6,493 nt of DNA from Methylophilaceae bacterium (GCA_009926525.1 RFOR01000037.1:1-6493); one strand, 5' to 3'; counted from the first letter of the stretch, positions 1 to 6,450 are shown. Notes: a model not told the origin generated them from the sequence alone. Made by a program: numbers and translations.

Positions 1-43
1 GATTATGAGTCCGCTGCTCTAACCAAGCATGAGCTAAGGGGCC
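1..43 (-). tRNA. tRNA-Ile(CAU), 5' half only, cut by window edge
   Basis: Read on the minus strand this is the first 43 nucleotides of a tRNA, starting with GGCCCCTTAGCTC at position 43. The acceptor strand is GGCCCCT, the D-stem is GCTC/GAGC, and the 5' anticodon strand GCGGA is followed by the loop CTCATAA, giving anticodon CAU (positions 5-7). The GGCCCCU acceptor resembles bacterial tRNA-Ile2, whose C34 is changed to lysidine by TilS so that it reads AUA. Elongator tRNA-Met normally has a different acceptor and is the main alternative. U36-A37 makes it a predicted substrate for t6A37 modification. The D-loop is 11 nt with U at position 15, which is unusual. The 3' half, including the T-arm and any encoded CCA, lies outside the window. 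The gene begins 14 bases after the rpoD stop on the same strand, so it is probably co-transcribed and released by RNase P. Confidence 0.88.
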
Positions 44-47
44 GAAA

Positions 48-60
48 TAGGCAACGCCTA
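48..60 (-). repeat. Short inverted repeat over the rpoD stop codon
   Basis: TAGGC, a 3-nt loop and GCCTA form a perfect 5-bp inverted repeat. It includes the rpoD stop codon (58-60) and fills most of the gap before the tRNA. On the minus strand only three T residues follow, so it is not a convincing intrinsic terminator. It could be a small RNA hairpin next to the tRNA 5' end, or chance. No function is claimed. Confidence 0.35.
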
Positions 61-1965
61 GTCTTGACCAGTTTCTAAGAAGCTACGTAGGCGTTCTGAA
101 CGAGTTGGATGGCGCAATTTACGAAGCGCCTTCGCTTCAATCTGACGAATACGCTCACGTGTGACATCGAACTGTTTACCTACCTCTTCAAGCGTGTGAT
201 CCGTATTCATTTCAATCCCAAAACGCATACGCAACACTTTTGCTTCACGCGGTGTGAGTGACTCCAAGACTTCACTAGTTGCATCACGCAAGCTTGCATA
301 AACTGCTGCATCCACTGGCGCAAGGGTGGTGTTATCTTCAATAAAGTCGCCCAAATGAGAATCATCATCATCTCCAATTGGCGTTTCCATTGAGATCGGT
401 TCTTTGCTGATTTTAAGAATCTTGCGAATCTTATCTTCTGGCATTTCCATTTTCTCAGCAAGCGTTGCTGGGTCTGGCTCTAACCCCGTCTCTTGCAAGA
501 TCTGACGACTAATACGATTCATCTTGTTAATCGTTTCAATCATATGCACAGGAATACGAATGGTACGTGCTTGGTCAGCAATTGAACGAGTGATCGCTTG
601 ACGAATCCACCATGTAGCATAGGTGGAGAACTTGTAACCACGTCGATATTCGAACTTATCCACTGCTTTCATCAAGCCGATATTGCCCTCTTGAATTAAG
701 TCCAAGAATTGCAAACCACGGTTGGTATATTTCTTCGCAATCGAAATCACTAAGCGCAAGTTAGCTTCAATCATTTCACGTTTAGCACGGCGAGCACGGG
801 CTTCACCTGTGGTCATTTGCTTGTTGATGTCTTTCAACTCTTTGATTGGCAAACCAACGTCAGCTTGCAAATCAAGTAAGCGTTGTTGTTGGTCAACGAT
901 AGAGTGTTTGAAGCGCTCCAACTTTTCAACATAAGGCTTATCAACAGCCAGTTCACCAGCAAGCCATGTCAACTCACATTCGTTACCAGGGAATGATTTA
1001 ATGAAATGCTGGCGTGGCATGCCAGATTTATCAACGCAGAATTCCATAATTTTACGTTCATGACCACGGACTCTTTCCACCATGTCACGCACTTGACCAC
1101 ATAGCGCTTCCACTTGTTTCGCTGAGAAACGGAACGCGGTCAGCTCTTCCAAAATCGCTGCTTGCAATGCTTGATATTCAGGATCTTGAGAGCCTTTGCT
1201 TTCAAGAATAACTGTCATTTTTTTGTTTGATTCGCGGATAACAGCAAAACGAACCAATACTTCCTCTTTAAGCTTAGCTAAGGCCTCAGCAGAGATAGCA
1301 GCAGCTTTTGCGCCATCATCATCCTCTTCTTCCTCTTCATCAAGCTCTGGCTCTTCTTCTTCGCTTGCGGCAGGCATTACGTTATCCATGCCAACATCTG
1401 AGTCGATCAAACCATCCACTAAGTCATCAACGCTAAGTTCATCAGCTTCGACTTTATCAACCATTGCCAATAGTTCTGCAATCGTTGTTGGGCAAGCAGC
1501 AATCGCTTGCACCATATGTTTTAGGCCATCCTCGATACGCTTAGCAATTTCAATTTCACCTTCACGAGTGAGTAAGTCCACAGTACCCATCTCACGCATA
1601 TACATACGCACAGGGTCAGTAGTACGACCGAACTCAGAGTCAACTGTCGCTAGCGCTTGTTCGGCTTCTTCAACCGCGTCCTCATCAGCAACTGCTGCTG
1701 GCGCATCAGACATTAACAAGACTTCAGCATCAGGCGCTTCTTCGTATACCTGAATGCCCATGTCATTGATCATGCCAATGATGCCATCTATTTGTTCAGA
1801 GTCTTGAACATCATCTGGTAAATGGTCATTGATTTCAGCATACGTGAGGTAGCCGCGCTCCTTACCAAGAACGATCAGTAATTTAAGACGCGTGCGGCCA
1901 TCAACCGCTTGCTCTTCGCTTTTATCAATGTTTTGTTCGTTTTGCTGATCTTTATCTTTTGCCAT
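58..1965 (-). CDS. rpoD: RNA polymerase primary sigma factor RpoD (sigma-70)
   Basis: This is the housekeeping sigma factor that directs core RNA polymerase to -10/-35 promoters. The 635-residue protein (E. coli has 613) shows the group 1 layout: region 1.1 at about 20-80, region 1.2 at about 115-147 ([11 protein letters not shown]), a large non-conserved region at about 148-395 with an acidic run at 202-217, region 2 at about 398-468 ([13 protein letters not shown], then the 2.3/2.4 block [13 protein letters not shown]), region 3 at about 477-553, and region 4 at about 566-622 with the helix-turn-helix [20 protein letters not shown] that reads the -35 element. The ATG start has GAGG (1972-1975) six bases upstream and gives a normal region 1.1 N-terminus. 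It lies 73 bases after dnaG on the same strand, is the last protein gene of the macromolecular synthesis operon, and is followed 14 bases later by a tRNA. It looks intact. Confidence 0.99.
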   Translation of the reverse strand: MAKDKDQQNEQNIDKSEEQAVDGRTRLKLLIVLGKERGYLTYAEINDHLPDDVQDSEQIDGIIGMINDMGIQVYEEAPDAEVLLMSDAPAAVADEDAVEEAEQALATVDSEFGRTTDPVRMYMREMGTVDLLTREGEIEIAKRIEDGLKHMVQAIAACPTTIAELLAMVDKVEADELSVDDLVDGLIDSDVGMDNVMPAASEEEEPELDEEEEEDDDGAKAAAISAEALAKLKEEVLVRFAVIRESNKKMTVILESKGSQDPEYQALQAAILEELTAFRFSAKQVEALCGQVRDMVERVRGHERKIMEFCVDKSGMPRQHFIKSFPGNECELTWLAGELAVDKPYVEKLERFKHSIVDQQQRLLDLQADVGLPIKELKDINKQMTTGEARARRAKREMIEANLRLVISIAKKYTNRGLQFLDLIQEGNIGLMKAVDKFEYRRGYKFSTYATWWIRQAITRSIADQARTIRIPVHMIETINKMNRISRQILQETGLEPDPATLAEKMEMPEDKIRKILKISKEPISMETPIGDDDDSHLGDFIEDNTTLAPVDAAVYASLRDATSEVLESLTPREAKVLRMRFGIEMNTDHTLEEVGKQFDVTRERIRQIEAKALRKLRHPTRSERLRSFLETGQD

Positions 1966-2024
1966 GCGTAACCTCTATCCTATAACCATGCCTGTAAACA
2001 TGAACTGGTGATGGAAAACCCGAT

Positions 2025-2030
2025 ATTATA
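2025..2030 (-). promoter_or_regulatory. Candidate -10 element for an internal rpoD promoter
   Basis: A perfect TATAAT on the minus strand lies 8 bases after the dnaG stop and 59 bases before the rpoD ATG. No good -35 hexamer is visible at 16-18 bp upstream (that region is A-rich, inside the 3' end of dnaG), and there is no TGn extension. An independent rpoD promoter at the end of dnaG would match the E. coli precedent, where rpoD has extra internal promoters including a heat-shock one. I see no sigma-32 type element here. AT-rich chance occurrence is possible. Confidence 0.35.
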
Positions 2031-2038
2031 CCTCAAAA

Positions 2039-3778
2039 TTACAAGCTATTTTTCTGTGAATTACCCAAACCGCGAAGCAAAGCACGCTCTTCTTCTGTCA
2101 GCTCGCTTAAACTTTTTTCTTTAATCTTATCGAACAAATGACTGTGCGCACGTTGTTGTTGCATCTCCATTAGTTGCGTCCTCGCACCACTTATTTCAAG
2201 AGCAATATCCAAACTTTCATCCAATAATTGCAATTCACGCTCCACTTCGCGCATTAATTTCGGATCAGCCTTGTCCTGCATATGGTGCAAAATTGCGGCT
2301 GGCTTGGAACTTGGATATAAAATTGCCGCATCAATTCCTGCACGCAACATCTTATCTTCTTCTGTATCGCCTTTTACTAATGAAGAATCTTGCGCCATTA
2401 CCAAGTCAGGCCGCATTAACATCATCAGTAAAAAACGACGCTGAATAGAAACAGGCGTTCGCGTTTGTTTTGGTCTTGCTTGTTGCTGCCGCTGAATAGT
2501 GGGTAGCTTCAACATGCCCTGCATTTCATCCTGCGATATACCAGCCAGTTCAGCAACTCGCTTACTCAAAAACAAGCGCGAGCGAGGTGCTTGAATTTGT
2601 TGCAAAATTGGTTCCGCCTCATTTAAAAAGCGCACTTTGTCTTCTTGTGACTGCAATGGATTATCTGCACTTAAATGCTGAATAATGTATTGCGAAAGAG
2701 GCAATGCAGATTTCATCTCGGCTTCAAAGGCCTCTTTTCCAAACTCACGCACAAAACTGTCAGGGTCATGTTCAGATGGTAAAAATAAGAAGCTAAGTTT
2801 TAAGCCATCCTTGAGTGCCGGCAATGCATTCATCGCTGCTCGCCATGCCGCCTTTAGGCCAGCATTGTCGCCATCAAAGCAAAAGACAATTTCGTCGGTC
2901 TGGCGCATTAACTTAGCAATATGAAATGGCGTCGTCGCTGTTCCTAAAGCTGCTACTGCATATTCAATCCCATATTGCGCCAATGCCACCACGTCCATAT
3001 AGCCTTCAACTACTAAAGCGCGCCCCACATCACGCATGGCTCGACGTGCCATAAAGAGCCCGTAAAGCTCATTGCCTTTTTGAAACAAAGGTGTTTCAGG
3101 AGAGTTGTAATATTTAGGAGTATCTTCCGGATTGATTACTCGACCACCAAAACCTATGACTTGGCCTTTTTGGTCGTGAATGGGGAACATGATGCGGTCG
3201 CGAAAACGGTCGTAACGTTTACCTTGCTCATTCTTCACCACAAGACCTATCGTTTCTAGCACTTCACTCTCGTATTGAGGAAAGACTGATTGTAAGTTTT
3301 GCCAGCCAGCAGGCGCATAACCCACCTGAAAGTTTGCAGCAACCTGCCCACTCAAGCCTCGACCTTTTAGATACTCGATAGCCCGTGGGGATTTTTTTAA
3401 TTCGGCACGATAATAATTAAGCGCTGTTTGAAGCGCTTCCTGCATGCCAGGAATAACCTTTTGTTGCGGCTTATCGGTATCACGGGTTTCCTGCGGCACA
3501 ATCATGCCTGCAATTTTAGCGAGCTCTTGTACCGCCTCAACAAAACTCAAGCCTTGGTATTCCATCAAAAAGCCAATCGATGTGCCATGCGCACCGCAAC
3601 CAAAACAATGATAGAACTGCTTTGTAGGACTTACCGTAAAAGAGGGGGATTTTTCATTGTGAAACGGGCAGCAGGCAGAGTAATTCGCCCCCGCCTTTTT
3701 GAGCGGAACACTTTTGTTAATCACGTCATAGATATCAACGCGATTAATGAGTTCTTGGATAAAGCTTTCTGGAATCAT
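2039..3778 (-). CDS. dnaG: DNA primase DnaG
   Basis: DnaG makes the short RNA primers for leading- and lagging-strand synthesis at the replication fork, working with the DnaB helicase. The 579-residue protein (E. coli 581) has an N-terminal CHC2 zinc-binding domain with ligands C37, H40, C58 and C61 (CCPFH...HCFGCGAHG). The RNA polymerase domain carries DRFRDRIMFPI (190-200) and a TOPRIM fold with E258 in VVEGYMD, D302/D304 in FDGDNAG and D338/D340 in DPDSF, the expected metal-binding acidic residues. Residues from about 430 onward are the variable helicase-binding domain, glutamine- and arginine-rich at its linker. The ATG has only a weak ribosome-binding site (AAG-type, no GAGG), consistent with the low synthesis known for DnaG in E. 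coli. It lies 147 bases after yqeY, with a terminator-like hairpin between them, and 73 bases before rpoD. Confidence 0.99.
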   Translation of the reverse strand: MIPESFIQELINRVDIYDVINKSVPLKKAGANYSACCPFHNEKSPSFTVSPTKQFYHCFGCGAHGTSIGFLMEYQGLSFVEAVQELAKIAGMIVPQETRDTDKPQQKVIPGMQEALQTALNYYRAELKKSPRAIEYLKGRGLSGQVAANFQVGYAPAGWQNLQSVFPQYESEVLETIGLVVKNEQGKRYDRFRDRIMFPIHDQKGQVIGFGGRVINPEDTPKYYNSPETPLFQKGNELYGLFMARRAMRDVGRALVVEGYMDVVALAQYGIEYAVAALGTATTPFHIAKLMRQTDEIVFCFDGDNAGLKAAWRAAMNALPALKDGLKLSFLFLPSEHDPDSFVREFGKEAFEAEMKSALPLSQYIIQHLSADNPLQSQEDKVRFLNEAEPILQQIQAPRSRLFLSKRVAELAGISQDEMQGMLKLPTIQRQQQARPKQTRTPVSIQRRFLLMMLMRPDLVMAQDSSLVKGDTEEDKMLRAGIDAAILYPSSKPAAILHHMQDKADPKLMREVERELQLLDESLDIALEISGARTQLMEMQQQRAHSHLFDKIKEKSLSELTEEERALLRGLGNSQKNSL

Positions 3779-3842
3779 GTTCTTAGGCTTATCGTATCAA
3801 AATCGTTGAGGGTTGAGGCTTAAAAGTTTCACTTCAGAAAAC

Positions 3843-3848
3843 ATCATA
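3843..3848 (-). promoter_or_regulatory. Candidate -10 element upstream of dnaG
   Basis: TATGAT (5 of 6 matches to TATAAT) on the minus strand lies 64 bases before the dnaG ATG and about 20 bases past the yqeY terminator. Upstream there is only a T-rich stretch with weak TTGTTT-type -35 candidates at poor spacing. A promoter here would supply dnaG-rpoD transcripts that do not depend on read-through of the terminator. A second possible element, TACGAT with a TGn extension at 3791-3796, is too close to the start codon to give a normal leader. Confidence 0.28.
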
Positions 3849-3867
3849 ACGCATTGCCAAACAAAAC

Positions 3868-3894
3868 AAAAAAGGAGCTCATCGCTCCTTTTTT
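3868..3894 (-). terminator. Intrinsic terminator / attenuator between yqeY and dnaG
   Basis: A perfect 11-bp inverted repeat has arms AAAAAAGGAGC and GCTCCTTTTTT around a 5-nt loop. On the minus strand it begins 31 bases after the yqeY stop and ends in a U-run that continues as TTTTTTGTTTTGTTTGG, the form of a Rho-independent terminator. The A and T tracts are symmetrical, so it could also act on the plus strand, but no plus-strand gene ends here. Its position matches the attenuating terminator (T1) known before dnaG in the E. coli operon, so partial read-through into dnaG is plausible. Confidence 0.85.
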
Positions 3895-3925
3895 CATTTT
3901 TTTACATAATCTGAATACCGTGAAA

Positions 3926-4372
3926 TTATGCGCTGAGCCTTGTTTTAATCAAGCCCGATATTTTTCCCATATCGGCACGCCCAACCACCAGCGGTTTGAC
4001 CGCCGCCATCACTTTACTCATGTCCTTGATGCCTGCAGCGCCAGTTTCAGCAATGACTTGTTCCAAAATCGCGCCGACTTCATCATCGGTCAACGCTTGC
4101 GGCAAGTACTCTTGCAAAACGGTCACTTCAAATTTTTCAATATCAGCTAAATCATGGCGATTTGCTGCTTCATATTGAGAAATGGAATCACGACGTTGTT
4201 TCAGCATCTTTTCGATCGCTTCGATCACTTGCATATCATCAAGCTCAATACGCTCATCGACTTCGCGTTGCTTAATAGCTGATTGCAATAAACGAATAGC
4301 ACCTAAACGCACACTATCTTTAGCGCGCATTGCATTTTTCATATCTTCGGTGATACGCGCTTTTAGTGACAC
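3926..4372 (-). CDS. GatB/YqeY domain-containing protein
   Basis: This 148-residue, highly helical, soluble protein belongs to the YqeY family, related to the C-terminal tRNA-binding tail domain of the GatB amidotransferase subunit. The catalytic cradle of GatB is absent, so it cannot be an amidotransferase by itself. Family-like segments are RLGAIRLLQSAIKQ (22-35), MLKQRRDS (56-63), LQEYLPQ (86-92), DMSKVMAAVKP (117-127) and GRADMGKISGLIKTRL (131-146). The start is GTG, supported by GAGG (4378-4381) five bases upstream and by an N-terminus of normal family type. It lies 66 bases after rpsU with no terminator between, so the two are likely co-transcribed. A terminator follows it. The exact cellular role of the family is not established; the context and the GatB relationship suggest a link to tRNA or translation. 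Confidence 0.95.
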   Translation of the reverse strand: MSLKARITEDMKNAMRAKDSVRLGAIRLLQSAIKQREVDERIELDDMQVIEAIEKMLKQRRDSISQYEAANRHDLADIEKFEVTVLQEYLPQALTDDEVGAILEQVIAETGAAGIKDMSKVMAAVKPLVVGRADMGKISGLIKTRLSA

Positions 4373-4377
4373 AACAA

Positions 4378-4381
4378 CCTC
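4378..4381 (-). promoter_or_regulatory. Ribosome-binding site supporting the yqeY GTG start
   Basis: GAGG on the minus strand, five bases before the GTG at 4370-4372. It is a near-consensus Shine-Dalgarno at good spacing and decides the GTG as the start. The next in-frame ATG is at residue 11 and would remove conserved N-terminal sequence. Confidence 0.75.
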
Positions 4382-4438
4382 GAAATTCTTAATTAACTAA
4401 CGACAAACTTACAACCACAAACTTCTACCAATAAAATA

Positions 4439-4651
4439 TTAGTAAAGTTTTGGTGCCAAAGTTTGGTTACGAATACGACGATAGTGACGTTTAACAGCAG
4501 CTGCAGCTTTGCGTTTGCGTTCCCATGTTGGTTTTTCGTAAAATTCGCGAGCACGCAAATCTGTCAACAAACCAGTTTTTTCAATAATGCGTTTGAAGCG
4601 ACGAAGCGCAACGTCAAACGGCTCATTCTCTTTTACACGTACACTAGACAT
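4439..4651 (-). CDS. rpsU: 30S ribosomal protein S21
   Basis: S21 is a small basic protein of the 30S platform that sits near the 3' end of 16S rRNA and helps mRNA engagement during initiation. The 70-residue product (E. coli 71) matches the family along its length: [13 protein letters not shown] (9-21), [16 protein letters not shown] (35-50) and the arginine/lysine-rich tail [10 protein letters not shown], ending in KLY. The ATG is preceded by a GAGAG-type ribosome-binding site (within 4656-4663) and, about 50 bases upstream, by a good sigma-70 promoter. It is the first gene of the minus-strand operon, ahead of yqeY, and divergent from tsaD. Tight linkage of rpsU to dnaG and rpoD is standard for the macromolecular synthesis operon. 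It is intact with no anomalies. Confidence 0.98.
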   Translation of the reverse strand: MSSVRVKENEPFDVALRRFKRIIEKTGLLTDLRAREFYEKPTWERKRKAAAAVKRHYRRIRNQTLAPKLY

Positions 4652-4698
4652 AGAACTCTCTCTACTTAAATTTTGGTCGAAATTGCGGAAAAGTTTGC

Positions 4699-4721
4699 TA
4701 TTCTATCGGGTAAACTACAAT
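4699..4721 (+). promoter_or_regulatory. Candidate tsaD promoter -10 elements, overlapping the rpsU promoter
   Basis: Two plus-strand -10 candidates are present. TATTCT (4699-4704) has a TGn extension and sits directly over the rpsU -10. TACAAT (4716-4721) is 5 of 6 to consensus but has only a weak TTTGCT -35 at 16 bp. Either would give a tsaD leader of roughly 45-65 nt. Both lie within the rpsU promoter, so the two divergent units should compete for polymerase. Confidence 0.4.
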
Positions 4722-4728
4722 TTATCAA
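4700..4728 (-). promoter_or_regulatory. Sigma-70 promoter of the rpsU operon
   Basis: On the minus strand, TTGATA (4723-4728; 5 of 6 to TTGACA) is followed by a 17-bp spacer and TAGAAT (4700-4705; 5 of 6 to TATAAT). Predicted transcription starts near 4693, giving a leader of about 40 nt to the rpsU ATG. This is the best-matching promoter in the window, as expected for a strongly expressed ribosomal protein gene. It is a prediction by eye. Confidence 0.7.
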
Positions 4729-4734
4729 ACACTT

Positions 4735-4750
4735 TGCGTCCAAAAACGCA
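4735..4750 (+). other. Small stem-loop in the tsaD leader
   Basis: TGCGT and ACGCA form a perfect 5-bp stem with a 6-nt loop (CCAAAA), 25 to 40 bases before the tsaD ATG. It would lie in the tsaD 5' leader. There is no U-tract after it, so it is not a terminator. It may be chance. Confidence 0.35.
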
Positions 4751-4774
4751 TCAACATTCAGATAACGCTCAAAT

Positions 4775-5812
4775 ATGCTTGTTTTAGGAATTGAATCTTC
4801 TTGCGATGAAACTGGTATCGCACTTTATGATACTGGACGCGGTTTGCTTGCTCATGCGCTCCATTCACAAATTGAAATGCATTCAGAGTACGGCGGCGTG
4901 GTACCAGAGCTTGCGTCGCGTGACCATATTAGACGTGCTTTACCACTTATTCAAAAAGTATTAAACGACGCCGATCTAGAACTAACAGACATTGATGGCA
5001 TTGCGTACACTCAAGGCCCGGGGCTTTCTGGTGCATTATTAGTCGGCACTTGTATTGCAGAGTCTTTGGCTTTTACCCTTAATCTCCCAACAATCGGGGT
5101 ACATCATTTGGAGGGCCACTTACTTGCGCCTTTGCTTGAGGAAAATCCACCAAAATTCCCATTCGTTGCCTTGCTTGTTTCTGGTGGTCATACACAACTC
5201 ATGAAGGTAACGGGCATTGGGGAATACGAACTGCTAGGCGACACATTAGATGATGCTGCAGGCGAAGCTTTTGATAAGACCGCAAAACTACTTGGTCTTG
5301 ATTATCCTGGCGGCCCCGCTGTATCAAAATTAGCAAATCTAGGTAAAAAAGGTCGATTCAAATTACCACGACCAATGCTCAATAGCGGCGACTTAAATTT
5401 CAGCTTTAGCGGCTTAAAAACTGCGGTGCTTACATTAGCAAATCAAGCGCTAGCCAATCAAAACGATAGTGATTTGCAAACCAAGGCTGATATTGCCTAT
5501 GAATTCCAAGAGGCTGTTACTGAAATTCTTACAACCAAATGCATGTCAGCATTACGTCAAACAGGGCTTGATAATTTGATTGTTTCTGGCGGCGTTGGTG
5601 CAAACAAGCGTCTACGCGAGCAACTTAATTTCGCAACCAAACGTAAACTTTGCCATGTTCACTATCCACGTCTGGAGTTCTGCACCGATAACGGTGCGAT
5701 GATTGCATTTGCTGGGGCGATGAGATTAAAGGCACTTAAAGGGAATAAGCTAAAACATAGCTTTACTGTCCGTCCGCGCTGGGATTTAGCCGAGTTACAA
5801 AAACCGCAATAG
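4775..5812 (+). CDS. tsaD: tRNA N6-threonylcarbamoyladenosine transferase TsaD
   Basis: TsaD (formerly Gcp/YgjD, Kae1 family) transfers the threonylcarbamoyl group from threonylcarbamoyl-AMP to A37 of tRNAs that read ANN codons, working in the cytoplasm with TsaB, TsaE and the TsaC/Sua5 product. The 345-residue protein (E. coli about 337) has the ASKHA fold motifs: [13 protein letters not shown] at 4-16, SRDHIRR (48-54), the metal ligands H111 and H115 in [16 protein letters not shown] (133-142), [14 protein letters not shown] (155-168), [10 protein letters not shown] (271-280) and the third metal ligand D305 in CTDNG. The ATG matches the family N-terminus exactly, although no clear Shine-Dalgarno precedes it. 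It is divergent from rpsU across 123 bases and convergent with plsY, the two stop codons being 8 bases apart. Intact. Confidence 0.98.
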   Translation: MLVLGIESSCDETGIALYDTGRGLLAHALHSQIEMHSEYGGVVPELASRDHIRRALPLIQKVLNDADLELTDIDGIAYTQGPGLSGALLVGTCIAESLAFTLNLPTIGVHHLEGHLLAPLLEENPPKFPFVALLVSGGHTQLMKVTGIGEYELLGDTLDDAAGEAFDKTAKLLGLDYPGGPAVSKLANLGKKGRFKLPRPMLNSGDLNFSFSGLKTAVLTLANQALANQNDSDLQTKADIAYEFQEAVTEILTTKCMSALRQTGLDNLIVSGGVGANKRLREQLNFATKRKLCHVHYPRLEFCTDNGAMIAFAGAMRLKALKGNKLKHSFTVRPRWDLAELQKPQ

Positions 5813-5820
5813 CTTAAATA

Positions 5821-6450
5821 TTACTTCTTACCAAAACCTGACTCCGTACCATTGAGCAGTTTTTGGATGTTGGTTCTATGTCGCCAAACCAACATCACCG
5901 CCAAGAACACAAAAACAATCTCATAGTCACGATACGCCTCAAACCAATTTAATGAGCCAGCATAAATAGGCAACAATAGTGAGGCCACAATGGCTGCCAA
6001 TGATGAAAACTTAGTGGCCGCGAATACCAACACCCAAGTGAGCATCGTCAGAAGCGCGAGCCAGGGTGAAATCGCTAGCAAAACCCCCAAAGCCGTTGCC
6101 ACACCCTTACCGCCTTTGAACTTATAAAACACCGGGTATAAATGCCCCAAAAAAACAGCTATCGCTACAGCACTGGTCACCCACATCAACCCGCCATCTG
6201 GTTGCATCACAAACCAAACTGGAAACCAACCTTTAAAAGCATCACCTAGCAATGTCAACGCAGCCGCTGATTTCTTTCCACTACGCAGCACATTGGTTGC
6301 GCCAGGGTTTCCAGAACCAACAGTCCGCGGGTCAGGCAAGCCAAAAAGTTTGCTGATTAAAATCCCAAATGCGATAGACCCAAGAATATATGCCGCAACG
6401 ATTTGCACTAATGCAATTGGGCTAACGTCAATAAAACCTAACTCATTCAT
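5821..6450 (-). CDS. plsY: Glycerol-3-phosphate acyltransferase PlsY
   Basis: PlsY is an inner-membrane enzyme that transfers an acyl group from acyl-phosphate (made by PlsX) to the sn-1 position of glycerol-3-phosphate, giving lysophosphatidic acid, the first step of phospholipid synthesis. The 209-residue protein (E. coli YgiH about 205) has the family motifs GSGNPGATNVLR (45-56), LGHLYPVFYKFKGGKGVA (101-118) and a C-terminal HRTNIQKLLNGTE (191-203). Hydrophobic membrane segments are at about 12-34, 61-82, 89-107, 120-140, 141-166 and 176-189. The ATG is the only methionine start that gives the usual short N-terminal tail before the first membrane segment; its ribosome-binding site is weak (AGAG nine bases upstream). 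It converges on tsaD with an 8-base gap and no obvious terminator between them. A possible -10 lies just upstream near the window edge. Confidence 0.98.
   Translation of the reverse strand: MNELGFIDVSPIALVQIVAAYILGSIAFGILISKLFGLPDPRTVGSGNPGATNVLRSGKKSAAALTLLGDAFKGWFPVWFVMQPDGGLMWVTSAVAIAVFLGHLYPVFYKFKGGKGVATALGVLLAISPWLALLTMLTWVLVFAATKFSSLAAIVASLLLPIYAGSLNWFEAYRDYEIVFVFLAVMLVWRHRTNIQKLLNGTESGFGKK

Noticed and set aside
1196..1753. A 185-codon plus-strand open frame opposite rpoD
   Set aside because: It is serine-rich low-complexity sequence, the antisense of the acidic and alanine-rich region of a clear rpoD gene, with no recognisable domain.
1966..2100. A sigma-32 heat-shock promoter for rpoD, as known in E. 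coli
   Set aside because: I looked for CTTGAA- and CCCCAT-like elements upstream of rpoD and did not find a credible pair.
3428..3823. A 131-codon plus-strand open frame over the 5' end of dnaG
   Set aside because: Antisense to the conserved zinc-binding domain of dnaG; its sequence resembles no known family and it has no promoter or ribosome-binding site that I can see.
3854..4150. A plus-strand open frame over the terminator and yqeY 3' half
   Set aside because: It runs through a terminator hairpin and is antisense to a recognised gene; treated as a shadow.
4403..4424. Direct repeat ACAAACTT (4403-4410 and 4417-4424) between rpsU and yqeY
   Set aside because: Two 8-base copies in an AT-rich 66-base spacer can arise by chance, and there is no hairpin or other supporting signal.
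4463..4787. Two plus-strand open frames opposite rpsU and its promoter
   Set aside because: They are antisense to a full-length S21 gene and run through the promoter region into tsaD; no family resemblance.
5831..5866. Imperfect inverted repeat CCAAAAC / GTTTTTGG inside the 3' end of plsY, as a possible tsaD terminator
   Set aside because: The loop is about 21 nt, the stem is AT-rich with a bulge, and no U-tract follows.
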